From VFKU01 sp964620045 (GTDB lineage: Bacteria; Hydrogenedentota; Hydrogenedentia; Hydrogenedentales; GCA-2746185): 64,000 nt of DNA. Below are positions 18,722 to 28,362 of this stretch, one piece after another. The notes beneath the pieces were generated by a model. That model was given only the letters and a program-made list of their open reading frames with translations. It was not told the origin of the DNA and searched no databases. Position 1 is the stretch's first letter. Each line of letters begins with the position of its first letter. The DNA is taken from the NCBI GenBank assembly GCA_964620045.1, contig CAZUJL010000004.1, positions 62,001-126,000 of the forward strand, in the 5' to 3' direction. The position numbers were made by a program, and so were the translations under genes.

Positions 18722-20008
18722 ATGCTACGCCGCTTGGCCTGTTCCACTCTTGCCTGTTTCGCCGCGACCCCGGTCTTTGCGGCCGATGCGCCGAACTTCT
18801 TCCGCGATGTGCTGCCCGTGATTCAGGAAAATTGTCAGGAATGCCACCGGCCGGCGGGTGCAAACTTTGGCGGAATGGTGGCGCCGATGTCGCTGATGAC
18901 CTACGACGAAGTGCGCCCGTGGGCAAAGTCCATCGCCGAAAAAGTGCAATCGCACGAGATGCCGCCCTGGGACGCGGCACCCGAACAGCGCGGGCAATTC
19001 TCGAATGAGCGCGTGCTGAACGACGAGGAAATCGCGCTGATTGTGCAGTGGGTGCAATCCGGCGCGCCGCGCGGGAATCCGAAGGACGCGCCGGAGCCGC
19101 GGGAGTTCAAAAGCACGGGCGGCTGGCTGATCGGCGAGCCGGACCTGATCGTGCCGATGCCGGCGCCCTTTAAGGTCAGCGACGATGTTTTCGATCTGTA
19201 CACCGCCTTTGAGGTCGACCTGACCGACGCGATGCTGCCGCAAGACGCGTGGATCACGGCGTTCCAGTGCAAACCGGGTAGTCCAATCATCCACCACTTC
19301 AACTGCCACGTTCTCGCGCCGGTGGATGGCAAGCTGCCGCCGCACCGCGGTACTGTCGAATCAACCGATATCTCCCCGGCGGGCGCGGGTCAGTACCTCG
19401 GCGGAATCTCGTCGGGCACGGACGCGAGCGTGTTCCCCGAAGGCTACGGGGTGCCGCTGAAAAAGGGCACGCGCGTAACCTTCGACATCCACTACCACAA
19501 GGAAGCGGGACCGGGGACCGGCTTGACGGATTTGTCGGAGATCGGATTCAAGCTGACGACCAAGCAGCCCGCGCGCACCATTGGCGGCGTGCCGGCGCTG
19601 ATGCAGTTCAACATCAACATTCCGCCGCGCGAGGCGAGCTACCAGATGGGCCCGGTGAAGTCGGTGATGCAGAGCGATGTGGACGTGATCGCGCTGATGC
19701 CGCACGCGCACATGCGCGGCGACAAAGCGAAGTTCGAGGCCTTCTATCCGGACGGCACGAGCGAGATATTGCTGTACGTGCCGACGTACGACTTCGCGTG
19801 GCAGACGGTCTATTACTACAACCAGATCAAGCGCCTGCCCAAGGGCACGCGCGTCGAGTACACGGCGTGGTACAACAACTCGCCGGAGATGGCGGCGATC
19901 CGCGGCTTCGATTCGGAACAGAACGTGAAGTTCGGCGAGAAGTCCACGGACGAAATGATGATGGGCTTCATGATGGCGTCGCCGGTGCCGGCGGGCGGGG
20001 GCAAATAG
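18722..20008 (+). CDS. Cytochrome c domain plus copper type II monooxygenase-like protein, secreted
   Basis: 428 residues. A signal peptide (1-21) is followed by a haem-binding CQECH (38-42) with MPPW as a possible distal methionine region. The remaining 300 residues resemble peptidylglycine/dopamine-type copper monooxygenases: HHFNCH (two His), FDIHYHK (HxH), and HAHMRG, matching the CuH and CuM ligand sets. A methionine-rich MMMGFMM block near the C-terminus could supply the CuM methionine. It probably acts in the periplasm as a haem-coupled copper oxygenase. The substrate is not readable. Confidence 0.8.
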   Translation: MLRRLACSTLACFAATPVFAADAPNFFRDVLPVIQENCQECHRPAGANFGGMVAPMSLMTYDEVRPWAKSIAEKVQSHEMPPWDAAPEQRGQFSNERVLNDEEIALIVQWVQSGAPRGNPKDAPEPREFKSTGGWLIGEPDLIVPMPAPFKVSDDVFDLYTAFEVDLTDAMLPQDAWITAFQCKPGSPIIHHFNCHVLAPVDGKLPPHRGTVESTDISPAGAGQYLGGISSGTDASVFPEGYGVPLKKGTRVTFDIHYHKEAGPGTGLTDLSEIGFKLTTKQPARTIGGVPALMQFNINIPPREASYQMGPVKSVMQSDVDVIALMPHAHMRGDKAKFEAFYPDGTSEILLYVPTYDFAWQTVYYYNQIKRLPKGTRVEYTAWYNNSPEMAAIRGFDSEQNVKFGEKSTDEMMMGFMMASPVPAGGGK

Positions 20009-20184
20009 CCGGCGATTCGCAGCCTCTTGGCGGGTGCGCATGACGCGCGGTACACTGTGCGTAGGCGCGGGAAGGCGCCTGTATCCGCGAAAGACTCGGT
20101 CACTTCCCCATTCCGGTTTCGGTTTGGCAACTATTCCTTGGTGGACGCTGCGGATTTCGTCCAAATGCCAAAGGAATCCACGCC

Positions 20185-20763
20185 ATGCCCCGTCCAGTAC
20201 CCGATCTCCGCAAGTGCAAGTCAGAAGCGAAGCGTCTGCTCGCCGCGTTGCAATCCGAGGAGGCCGCTGCATCTCGTGCTACTGCGGAACGCTTCCACAC
20301 GATCGAGCCGTGGCGATCGCGATCGCTGGAAGAAATCATTGCGCATCGCGACGACGTGCAACTCAAGCACGCGCAAGCCGTAGTCGCGCGTGAACACAAA
20401 TTCATTGATTGGAAGTCGCTGAAAAACGCGGCGGATGTCGTGTGGTATCCCGCCGGCGGCAGCGCGTTCTTGAATGCGTGGTTCGCGCACTATGCCGATG
20501 CGCGTACGTGTCTCGACAAGCACGGCGGCTACCTGTTGACGTACCGCGGGCAGTATTTCGTATGCGAAGCGGGTTTCATTCGCTCGCTGGGACTCGACCC
20601 CAATGACGCGCGCTGGGACGAAATCGGCCGCGATATCGCGCACCCGGTGAATCGCCGCGCGGGTGATGAGTTGCGTGCTTTGGCCGAAACAGCGGCGAAG
20701 CAAGCGCAGCCTATGTTGAAGGCTCCCGATCCAGCGCGCTGGCCGGGCTGGATGCGGCCGTAG
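20185..20763 (+). CDS. Soluble protein of unknown function with glyoxalase-associated N-terminal motif
   Basis: 192 residues, no signal peptide. The N-terminal 75 residues (KSEAKRLLAAL, then LKHAQAVVAREHKFIDWKSL) resemble the helical leader often fused to glyoxalase-superfamily or ankyrin proteins, ending in a WxxL motif. The C-terminal half (YLLTYRGQYFVCEAGFIRSLGLDP) is unassigned. The aaagga site before the ATG supports the start. The gene ends just before a bidirectional terminator. Confidence 0.7.
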   Translation: MPRPVPDLRKCKSEAKRLLAALQSEEAAASRATAERFHTIEPWRSRSLEEIIAHRDDVQLKHAQAVVAREHKFIDWKSLKNAADVVWYPAGGSAFLNAWFAHYADARTCLDKHGGYLLTYRGQYFVCEAGFIRSLGLDPNDARWDEIGRDIAHPVNRRAGDELRALAETAAKQAQPMLKAPDPARWPGWMRP

Positions 20764-20770
20764 TCTTCCA

Positions 20771-20817
20771 AAAAACATCGCCGCGCCGGGTGAGTTCCGG
20801 CGCGGCGTTTTTGTTTT
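20771..20817. terminator. Bidirectional rho-independent terminator
   Basis: A perfect 11-bp stem (CGCCGCGCCGG / CCGGCGCGGCG, 20779-20789 and 20797-20807) encloses a 7-base loop. It is flanked by an A-run on the left and TTTTTGTTTT on the right, so it can stop transcription from both convergent genes. Confidence 0.9.
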
Positions 20818-20824
20818 GAGGCAC

Positions 20825-22981
20825 TTATTGCGGCGTGGTGCTCTCTTGTTTTTTGGGTTTCAGTAGTTTGTTTATCGCGCCACCCACCGCTTTTTCCACT
20901 TCATTCTCTGGCTTGGCTGGTTCTGCTTCCGCCGGTGCCGGTGCGGGCGCTTGCTGTGCATCAGCCGCCGGAGGTGTCGCAGGGGCTGTGCCTTCTGCCG
21001 GCATCTCGCCCTGCGGCGCGGCGGATTGCGGAGCAGCCGCGCCATCGGGAGCAGGCGCCGCGGCGGGTGCTTTCTTGTCGCCGCCGAGCAACTTATTGAC
21101 GATACCGCCCACCTGTCCGCCGGTCTCGCCGCCGATCGCTTTTTCGATCTGCTTGGTCGCTTCGGTTTTCACGACACCGGTCGCGGCACGCTTCATGAGA
21201 TCGCCTACATCCGGCCGAATTTTCAGATCCGGCGGAATGCCCTGCACGGTAACGGGGAAGGTCAAGCGGCCTTGATCGTCGCAGATGTACGCGATTTCCT
21301 TGAGCACCGTCGTCATGCCGGCGGTGAAGTCCTTGTTAAACGCGATCACGGCATCGAGATCGAGGTTCGTGTCGAAGCCGATCGTGCCTTTGCCATTCAG
21401 CTCGAAGTAATCGCTCTGAATGTGAAGATCCTCGGTCGCGAGTTTTTCGTCCGCGATGACGTACGTCGCCGTTACGCTCTCGAGCGCCGTATGCGGTTCG
21501 GTAACGAGTTTGCGCAGGCCTTCGGGCACGGCATTGAGCAGGTTGCCCTGGACAAATGGAAGTTCCGTGACACCGCCGAGCACTTCCTTGCCAAGGTTGA
21601 TGTCTTTCATCAGACCGTCGGCGAGGTGCATTTTCGCAGTGCCCTTGATCGACGGCATCAGGTTATCGTTGAACGTGCCCGTTACATCGCCGCCCAGCTC
21701 CTTGACGGTCCCCGTGATGCCGGTGGGGCCGTCCTTGATGAGCGCGGGCAGCGCTTGTTCCACCTTTACGTCGTTCACGCTGATTTTCGTCGTGAAGGGC
21801 ATGTCGCCTTCGAGTTCGATGCCGGTGTTGAGCGTGGCCGTACCGTCGAAGATGCCGGCCTTCATGGATTCGAGGCCGGCGGTTTTGTCCTTGAGGCCGG
21901 ATTCGATCGCGAGTGTAAATGGAGCGTCGCGCAGCATGCCTTTCGTGTCGCTGGTGGTGACCTTCGCGCCTTTGTTCGTCGCGTCGAGATTCAGCGTGCC
22001 CTGAATTTTTGTCAGCGGGATGTCGGCCACGGTCCACGAGGCCTCCGAGATGCCGACCTTGCCGTTTGCGCGGTATGCGCCTTCGGACGTCCACGCCACC
22101 GTCAGGTCCGGCGCGCAGAGGCCCTTGATGCCGAGATCGTTGATGCCGGGCGCGAATACGTCGTAGAGCGGCCCGAGGCTTGATAGGTCAACACGATCGG
22201 ATTGAATGCGCAGTGCTTTCTTTGAGTCATCCGGATCGATACCGCCGGTGACCTTGAACGCATTGCCGAGCGCTTGGGCAGTGGCTTCGCCAATGTTGAA
22301 CGCGCCGCCTTCGAGGTTCAGCGTCGTGTCCTTGCCGCCGAACTCGATGTCAACGTCGTCGAGCACCGTCATGCCGCCGTCGAGCGTGGACAAGGTCACC
22401 ACGCCGCCGTTGTACCCCAGGGCAGCTTTCACGCCGAGCTTCTCGACCACATAGGTTTTATCGGCCGTCTTGTCAACGAGCGCGATGGTAGCGTTCTTCA
22501 GCGCAACATGCTCGAGCGTAACGTTGAGCGGCACGTCGGTGCTGCCGCCGGACGGCGCGGGTTCGGATGGCGTCGCGCCCTCGGCCGGACGTTCGCGCGG
22601 CAGGCCGGCGATATAGAAACCGTCCTTCTCGAGGTAGATCGTAATCTTCGGCGTGTCGAGGACGAGTTCTTTAACCTGCAGATCTTTTTGCAGGAGCGGC
22701 ATCAGCGCGACATTCAGCGAGAGATGTTCCAGCGTCAGCGATTCACCGCCGGACTCCAGCTTTGAATTCGAGATGGCCAGCCGCGCCGTCGGGAACACTT
22801 TCGCGGAGATGTCGCCGAAGGTGACTTTGCTCCCCAGCGAATCGCTGGCGAGTTTCTCCAGCTCCGGTTTGTATTGCTTGGCGATTGCGTTCGCGTTCAT
22901 CACCGCGTACGCCAGTCCGCCCCCCACGGCGGCAATCAACAGAAAAACGAGTAAAAAACCTATGATAAGCAGCTTTTTCAT
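20825..22981 (-). CDS. AsmA-family envelope protein
   Basis: 718 residues. One N-terminal membrane helix (about 4-28) precedes an AsmA-type start: the region to about 110 (SDSLGSKVTFGDISAKVFP, VKELVLDTPKI) matches the conserved head of AsmA/TamB-like bridge proteins. The middle is a long series of beta strands, and the C-terminal AsmA block (about 510-590, GKGTIGFDTNLDLDAVI) is present. The last 90 residues are Ala/Pro/Gln-rich with a charged end. Such proteins help move phospholipid to the outer membrane. aggaggt stands in front of the ATG. It appears monocistronic. Confidence 0.85.
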   Translation of the reverse strand: MKKLLIIGFLLVFLLIAAVGGGLAYAVMNANAIAKQYKPELEKLASDSLGSKVTFGDISAKVFPTARLAISNSKLESGGESLTLEHLSLNVALMPLLQKDLQVKELVLDTPKITIYLEKDGFYIAGLPRERPAEGATPSEPAPSGGSTDVPLNVTLEHVALKNATIALVDKTADKTYVVEKLGVKAALGYNGGVVTLSTLDGGMTVLDDVDIEFGGKDTTLNLEGGAFNIGEATAQALGNAFKVTGGIDPDDSKKALRIQSDRVDLSSLGPLYDVFAPGINDLGIKGLCAPDLTVAWTSEGAYRANGKVGISEASWTVADIPLTKIQGTLNLDATNKGAKVTTSDTKGMLRDAPFTLAIESGLKDKTAGLESMKAGIFDGTATLNTGIELEGDMPFTTKISVNDVKVEQALPALIKDGPTGITGTVKELGGDVTGTFNDNLMPSIKGTAKMHLADGLMKDINLGKEVLGGVTELPFVQGNLLNAVPEGLRKLVTEPHTALESVTATYVIADEKLATEDLHIQSDYFELNGKGTIGFDTNLDLDAVIAFNKDFTAGMTTVLKEIAYICDDQGRLTFPVTVQGIPPDLKIRPDVGDLMKRAATGVVKTEATKQIEKAIGGETGGQVGGIVNKLLGGDKKAPAAAPAPDGAAAPQSAAPQGEMPAEGTAPATPPAADAQQAPAPAPAEAEPAKPENEVEKAVGGAINKLLKPKKQESTTPQ

Positions 22982-23077
22982 GGCGCTTACCTCCTGAGTG
23001 GCCGTGTTGGTTCAGCGTACCAAATTATAGCGCCGTGAGACATCAAAAAACGGCGGCAAAACCTCGAAATTCCGCCT

Positions 23078-25081
23078 CTAGCGCGAAGCCGACAGTTCCA
23101 TGATTTGGCCGTGCCAATAGATACGGTCGATCTTCAGCGACTGCCACGTCTGTGGAAAGCGTGGGACTGGGCGCAGATTTTCCTCGGAAGGATCGAAGCC
23201 GAGGAATCCCTCGATCATGATCTCGGGCACCATGACGCTTTCGAAAAACTCGCAATCGAGCCCGAGTCCGCCGGGTGTGCCGCAGCCCTGCAGCGAGCCT
23301 TCGCGCGAGCCGTCGTAATATTTCCGATAGCCGCCGGCGGTCTGCACTTCCTGGAACCAGCGGAGGATTTCCTTCAGGCGCGTCCATGCGTTGTCCGGCC
23401 CGAGCACTTTAATGCGCGCGAGCAGATCGTGGTACGAAAATCCGAGCACCGCGCCGCCGTCCTGCACCTGCCCGCCCCAGGGAATACTCTCGGGGCTCGT
23501 CCAAAACCAGCCGTACCATTCCGTGTTGCGGCGCGTCGTCGCGCGCGGCGCGAAACGCCAGTGGTATATGTCGGCGCCTTGCGACGTGTCACCGGCCACG
23601 ATGCGATCGCCGTTGATCCAGCTCATGATCGATGTGGCGTGTTCGTCCGTCGCGAAGTCATAGGCAATGGCTTCCAGATTCAGGAAGGTGAAGCCGTAGT
23701 CGTGCTGGACCCCATCGGCATCGACACAGGCGGCGAAGCGGCCGGTCTCTCCGACCCAGAACATGTTGTTGCCGGTTTCCTTCACCTTGGCGGCATGCGC
23801 CGCGAGCAGGTCCGGCTCGAACAAGTCCGTACCGGCGGGGATGTCCCAATCGAGGCGCTTGCGGACCGCGCGCTCCAGCTTTTCCATCGTGCGAACGGCG
23901 TCGTAATACTGAATCGTCGCGTAGCAATCGAGCCCGCCGAAGGGCATCAGGTCCCAATAGTTGTTGCCGATGCCTTCGCCCGAGAGCAGGCGCTTGGTGC
24001 CGTCGGGATTGCGCGCGAGACCCGTGCGCCCTTCGTGGCCCCACCACGCGGACATGTCGATCACGTTCTTCTCGATCGTCTTGTGCTCATTCATGACATA
24101 ACGCAATGCGGTGCGCATGCGTGGCATCTGCGCGCGCAGGAAATCCACGTCGGCCGTCCACCAGAAATATTTTGCGCACCCGCGAATATACGCCTGCGCG
24201 TTGATGTTGTGGCGCGTGTCGTATTGCGAGAAAAACGAATGCACGACGACGGTCGCGCCGGCGGCGTTGTCAAAGCAAATGCGCAGGCGCTTGATCACGC
24301 CAGTCCACGCCGGCTGCTTGTACATCGGAATCATCGTGTACACGAGCGCGTCGGACTCGATCGGATCGATGTACACGCGCTGCGTTGGCATGAAATCCTG
24401 GCCGGCCGCGAGATTTTCTTCCGTCAGCCATTCAATGTACGGCCGGCTGATACCGAGATTGTGCGCCTTCCAGCGCAGCTGCATGAACGGCGCCTGCCGC
24501 GCCTGGATGCCGCGGAACGGTTCGCGCGCGATCGCGGGCGCGATCAGCACCGCGCCGGGATCGTTCAGCGTAAGATGCCAGCCGTCCTCCTTGATGCCGT
24601 CGCTCTGCGCGCCGAACACTTCCCAGCCGTCGGTGTTGTTCAGATCGTTCGGCCGCCAGCCCTGTGGCGGGCCATCGAGGAACGAGAAATGCCAGCCAAA
24701 CCCGCCTTCGCCTTGGTTCCACGACGGGAAGGGCCAGCCGTTCTGGTGCGCGATGGACGCGTGCTGGTGCGTGGCGACGTAGCCCTCGGGATCGATATAG
24801 CGCGACTCAAGCGCCGCGCGCCATTCGCGCCGCATCTGCTCGGCGGCGCCGGTGCTCTCCACCGCGGGCCACAGGCTGGGGCTGATCAGCCACTCGTCCC
24901 ACATCGTGGCCTTGGGGCCTGAGCCGGGATAGGTCAACCAATACAAATCACGCAGCAGACCCATTTCGATGTCCTGCCCCGGTACTTCGAAATGCGGGAA
25001 GTCGGAGGGCGGCTCATCGGCGGCCGTGAAGCCAGCGACGCAGACGAACATACTCACGAGCAGCATAGTGGCGATTTTCAT
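23078..25081 (-). CDS. Secreted six-hairpin glycosidase-like protein
   Basis: 667 residues. A signal peptide (about 1-21) is followed by a beta-sandwich-like region rich in Trp, then a long helical toroid-like part (about 280-600: YIRGCAKYFWW, MRTALRYVMNEHKTIEKN, LDCYATIQYYDAV). This suggests a six-hairpin (alpha/alpha)6 glycoside hydrolase, although I cannot name the GH family or the catalytic acids. The open frame extends well upstream, but that part only shadows the DinB gene. The ATG at 25081 has AGGAGG close by and overlaps the DinB stop by ATGA. Confidence 0.7.
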   Translation of the reverse strand: MKIATMLLVSMFVCVAGFTAADEPPSDFPHFEVPGQDIEMGLLRDLYWLTYPGSGPKATMWDEWLISPSLWPAVESTGAAEQMRREWRAALESRYIDPEGYVATHQHASIAHQNGWPFPSWNQGEGGFGWHFSFLDGPPQGWRPNDLNNTDGWEVFGAQSDGIKEDGWHLTLNDPGAVLIAPAIAREPFRGIQARQAPFMQLRWKAHNLGISRPYIEWLTEENLAAGQDFMPTQRVYIDPIESDALVYTMIPMYKQPAWTGVIKRLRICFDNAAGATVVVHSFFSQYDTRHNINAQAYIRGCAKYFWWTADVDFLRAQMPRMRTALRYVMNEHKTIEKNVIDMSAWWGHEGRTGLARNPDGTKRLLSGEGIGNNYWDLMPFGGLDCYATIQYYDAVRTMEKLERAVRKRLDWDIPAGTDLFEPDLLAAHAAKVKETGNNMFWVGETGRFAACVDADGVQHDYGFTFLNLEAIAYDFATDEHATSIMSWINGDRIVAGDTSQGADIYHWRFAPRATTRRNTEWYGWFWTSPESIPWGGQVQDGGAVLGFSYHDLLARIKVLGPDNAWTRLKEILRWFQEVQTAGGYRKYYDGSREGSLQGCGTPGGLGLDCEFFESVMVPEIMIEGFLGFDPSEENLRPVPRFPQTWQSLKIDRIYWHGQIMELSASR

Positions 25082-25578
25082 ATAGCCCTCCTGGCGGCGA
25101 CTTCTTCGGATGTGAGTCCGTAAATGGGCGGCACCGGCACTTCGAGTATGCCGAGGTACGTATAAATTTGCCCACGATGATGAATCTCGTGCTCCACCAA
25201 CGCGCGCATCCATTTCGAACGCGTGATGGGGTGGCCGGCCGGCGTGGTGCACTTCTCGCTCAGGCTCGCGTCTGAAAATCCGCGCAGGATGCCAACAGTC
25301 TCGGCATGCATCCGATCGAAATAGGCAAGCACGGCGTCGTAGCCGTCGGCCAGATCGCGGCCGCAGCCCGCATATCGACTCGGTCGATTGCTCAGCGTCT
25401 CGCCGTACATCCAGCGCTCGATGGCCGCGATATGCCGCACGAGATCGCCGAGCGTCCATTTGCCGGGCTTGTAAGTCCACTCAAGCCTGTCGGGCGGGAT
25501 GATGCGCACAACGCGCAGGGTGCGCTCGCGGATTTTTTCGTAGTAGTCCAGAAAGGACGAGATACTGGTAATTTCCAC
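25078..25578 (-). CDS. DinB-family putative metal-dependent protein
   Basis: 166 residues forming a four-helix DinB/YfiT-like bundle. Likely metal-binding histidines are in DLVRHIAAIERW and LVEHEIHHRGQI, the usual three-His arrangement. Members include bacillithiol/mycothiol-dependent transferases and many of unknown function. The frame extends to 25695, but the extra 39 residues (Cys/Arg-rich) do not fit the family. The GTG at 25578 gives a normal N-terminus, although its ribosome site is weak. It is translationally coupled to the glycosidase-like gene downstream, an unexpected pairing. Confidence 0.75.
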   Translation of the reverse strand: MEITSISSFLDYYEKIRERTLRVVRIIPPDRLEWTYKPGKWTLGDLVRHIAAIERWMYGETLSNRPSRYAGCGRDLADGYDAVLAYFDRMHAETVGILRGFSDASLSEKCTTPAGHPITRSKWMRALVEHEIHHRGQIYTYLGILEVPVPPIYGLTSEEVAARRAI

Positions 25579-25770
25579 AGCCCGTTTCCCCGTAATGTTC
25601 GTAGGATACCGGGGCCGTGGCGCGCAACCAAAGAGGCCCGCGCGTGAGCAGCAACGCCCCGATCGAGACACTTCCGTTATTTCCGGAACTGTCACGGCGT
25701 TTCGTCGCGCTGCTGGGAATCGTCATGTATGACGCCGCGAATCAACACATTCGCTTATAATCCGCCGACG

Positions 25771-26316
25771 ATGGGCGATCCCGCGCGCGAGATTATCAAT
25801 TCCAACGGCGACCGCGTGGTCTTTCTGAAGACCGGCACGGACACGCGCGGCGAATTGCTTGAAATAGAGGCGCACTACCGGCCGCATTCGCCGATGCCGC
25901 CGGCGCACTTTCATCCTCGACAACATGAGCGCTTCGAAATCGTGCGGGGCGAGTATCACGCGAACGTCGGCGGCGAAGAGCGTACGTATCGCCCGGGCGA
26001 TGTGTTCGAGATTCCGCCGGGCGTGTCGCACTGGATGCATAACGTGAGCGATGAGCCGGGGCAGTTGCTGTGGCAGGTCCGGCCCGCGCTGCGCACGGAG
26101 GACATGTTCCGCATCCTCTTCGGCCTCACGCGCGAGGGCAAGACGAATGCGTCCGGCGCACCGAAGCTGTTGCAGCTCGCCGTCATCATGCAGACATACC
26201 GCGAAGAGTTCGTCGTGACCTCTCCCCCGCCCGCCGTGCAGCGCGTTGTATTCGGATTGCTGGCCCCGATCGGTCGCCTGCTCGGCCATTCCGCCGTGTA
26301 CAGTGACCCAAAATGA
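25771..26316 (+). CDS. Cupin-domain protein with hydrophobic C-terminal tail
   Basis: 181 residues. A single cupin barrel occupies about residues 20-115: the first motif AHFHPRQHERFEIVRGEY supplies two His and a Glu, and the second motif PPGVSHWMHN supplies the last His, so a metal site is complete. The C-terminal 50 residues are hydrophobic and may form a helix or membrane contact. The frame has an earlier ATG at 25729, but family starts (GDPAREIINSNGDRV) agree with 25771. A TATAAT lies 10 bp before this ATG, which would suit a nearly leaderless transcript. Function unknown. Confidence 0.78.
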   Translation: MGDPAREIINSNGDRVVFLKTGTDTRGELLEIEAHYRPHSPMPPAHFHPRQHERFEIVRGEYHANVGGEERTYRPGDVFEIPPGVSHWMHNVSDEPGQLLWQVRPALRTEDMFRILFGLTREGKTNASGAPKLLQLAVIMQTYREEFVVTSPPPAVQRVVFGLLAPIGRLLGHSAVYSDPK

Positions 26317-26367
26317 ACGTGTCCGAAAACGGCTAGTCTTTCAGACGCGCGGTGATACACTGCGCGC

Positions 26368-27837
26368 ATGGACCTGCACGCCGACATCTGCTACCGCGCG
26401 CTGCGCACACGCGATGCCCGCTTCGACGGTCGCTTCTTTATCGCCGTGGCGACGACGGGCATCTACTGCCGCCCGGTGTGCCCGGCGCGCACCCCGCTGC
26501 GCAAAAATGTGACGTTCTACGCCTGCGCGGCGGCGGCCGAAGCGGCGGGATACCGGCCGTGCCGCCGCTGCCGTCCGGAAACCGCGCCCGGCACACCAGC
26601 GTGGATCGGCACCTCGGCCACGGTGTCGCGCGCTCTGCGTCTTATCGGCGACGGTAATCTGGACGAGGCGGGCGTGGAAGCACTCGCCGCGCGATTGGGT
26701 GTCGGCGATCGCCATCTGCGGCGGTTGTTCGATGAACACCTCGGCGCGTCGCCGGTAGAAGTGGCACAGTCACGCCGCATCCACGCCGCGCGCATGTTGC
26801 TGGATTCCACGTCGCTCCCCGTGACCGAGATCGCGTTCGCGTCCGGCTACAACAGCGTACGCCGGTTTAATACCGCGTTTAAGTCTGCATTCGATCGCTC
26901 GCCGCGCGACGTGCGGCGCAATCAGCGAAACGGCCACGCAACCACCGAAGCCAATCCGCTGCTGGAAGTCCGGCTGAGTTACCGGCCGCCGTTCGACTGG
27001 GCCGGCATACTGCGCTTCTTCTCGCAACGCGCCCTGGCGGGCATCGAAACGGTGACAAACGACACGTACAGCCGCACGATTCGTTGCGGCAACGCGATCG
27101 GCGTCATCCACGTATCGCATGATCCGGCACGGCGACACCTTGTCTTGCACGTCCCCGCCGCGCTGGCCGAGCATCTCCCGGAAATCGCGGGGCGCGTGCG
27201 CCGCATTTTTGATCTACACGCCGACCCCGCAGGCGTGCGCGAGCATCTCTGGACCGATACGCGCCTGCGGCCGCTGCTGAAACGGCGGCCCGGCCTGCGC
27301 GTGCCGGGCGCGTGGGACCCCTTCGAGATTGCGGTGCGTGGAATCGTGGGGCAACAGGTGAGCGTCGCCGCCGCGCGCACGATCTGCGGCCGCATTGTGG
27401 CGCGCTACGGCGAACCCTTGCCGCAGAACGGCCACGGCGCACTCCATCACGTGTTCCCCGCGCCCGAACGCCTGGCCGGCGCGCGCATGAACGGCCTCGG
27501 ACTCACGACGCGCCGGATCGCTACGATCAACGGACTGGCGCGGGCTTTCTCGGATGGCTCCGTCGATCTGGCGGCGCACTCGCTCGATAGCGTGGTTGAG
27601 CGCCTGACCGAACTGCCCGGTGTGGGCCCGTGGACGGCGCAGTACATCGCGATGCGCGCATTGAGCGAACCGGACGCGTTCCCCACGGGAGACCTCGGCC
27701 TTATTCGCGCGTGGGAAACGCAAACGAATAAAAAAATCAGCGCCAAGGAACTTGATCGCGCGGCGGAAGCCTGGCGGCCGTGGCGCGCGTACGCGGCGCT
27801 GCATCTATGGACAAGTCTTGATAAAGGAGGCGGATGA
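26368..27837 (+). CDS. Ada-AlkA fusion: methyl-phosphotriester-sensing activator plus 3-methyladenine DNA glycosylase II
   Basis: 489 residues in three parts. Residues 1-80 are the Ada zinc domain with C34, C38, C65 and C68; C34 is the expected acceptor of methyl groups from phosphotriesters. Residues about 85-185 are an AraC-type double helix-turn-helix (LGVGDRHLRRLF, IAFASGYNSVRRFNTAF). Residues about 200-489 are AlkA: an N-terminal saddle domain, then the HhH motif LPGVGPWTAQYIAMR and catalytic aspartate in TGDLGL. It removes alkylated bases and activates the adaptive response. It lacks Ada's Ogt domain, which is encoded by the next gene. Confidence 0.96.
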   Translation: MDLHADICYRALRTRDARFDGRFFIAVATTGIYCRPVCPARTPLRKNVTFYACAAAAEAAGYRPCRRCRPETAPGTPAWIGTSATVSRALRLIGDGNLDEAGVEALAARLGVGDRHLRRLFDEHLGASPVEVAQSRRIHAARMLLDSTSLPVTEIAFASGYNSVRRFNTAFKSAFDRSPRDVRRNQRNGHATTEANPLLEVRLSYRPPFDWAGILRFFSQRALAGIETVTNDTYSRTIRCGNAIGVIHVSHDPARRHLVLHVPAALAEHLPEIAGRVRRIFDLHADPAGVREHLWTDTRLRPLLKRRPGLRVPGAWDPFEIAVRGIVGQQVSVAAARTICGRIVARYGEPLPQNGHGALHHVFPAPERLAGARMNGLGLTTRRIATINGLARAFSDGSVDLAAHSLDSVVERLTELPGVGPWTAQYIAMRALSEPDAFPTGDLGLIRAWETQTNKKISAKELDRAAEAWRPWRAYAALHLWTSLDKGGG

Positions 27838-28355
27838 TGAATTACGACGACGTGACCTATACCTATATGGACAGCCTTGTGGGACCGATCCTGCTCGCGC
27901 GGGTAGAAGCCGGCATCACGCATATTCTGTTTCAGAACAGCAAGTATCCGGCTAAAACGAATGACCACTGGCGCGAAGACAAGAAAGGGTTGCGCGATGC
28001 CGTCGATCAACTGCGCGCGTACTTCGCCGGGAAACTCATGGACTTCGATCTGCCGCTTGCGCCGGGCGGCACGCCATTTCAGAAGAAGGTGTGGCTGGCG
28101 TTGCGCGAAATTCCGTGCGGCGAAACGCGGTCCTACGGCCAGCTTGCGACGCAGATCGGCTTCCCGGACGCCTCGCGCGCGGTGGGCGCTGCGAATGGTC
28201 GCAATCCGATCGCGATCGTGGTCCCCTGCCACCGCGTGATCGGTGCGGACGGAAAACTCACCGGGTACGCGGGCGGATTGAACATCAAAAAGGCGTTACT
28301 GGATCACGAGGCGACGATGGTGGAAAAATCAGGAGTGCAATTAAGCCTGACCTGA
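27837..28355 (+). CDS. ogt: Methylated-DNA-[protein]-cysteine S-methyltransferase
   Basis: 172 residues. The active-site PCHRVIG near residue 130 holds the acceptor cysteine, preceded by the helix-turn-helix region RSYGQLATQIGFPDASRAVG with its arginine finger. It repairs O6-alkylguanine by suicidal transfer. aaaggagg precedes two adjacent ATGs (27834 and 27837); the second has better spacing and overlaps the ada-alkA stop by one base. The pair together rebuilds what E. coli splits between Ada, AlkA and Ogt. Confidence 0.95.
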   Translation: MNYDDVTYTYMDSLVGPILLARVEAGITHILFQNSKYPAKTNDHWREDKKGLRDAVDQLRAYFAGKLMDFDLPLAPGGTPFQKKVWLALREIPCGETRSYGQLATQIGFPDASRAVGAANGRNPIAIVVPCHRVIGADGKLTGYAGGLNIKKALLDHEATMVEKSGVQLSLT

Positions 28356-28362
28356 GGTGTCC

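Noticed and set aside
25578..25695. N-terminal extension of the DinB protein
   Set aside because: Cys/Arg-rich 39 residues absent from the family fold; GTG at 25578 gives the usual beginning.
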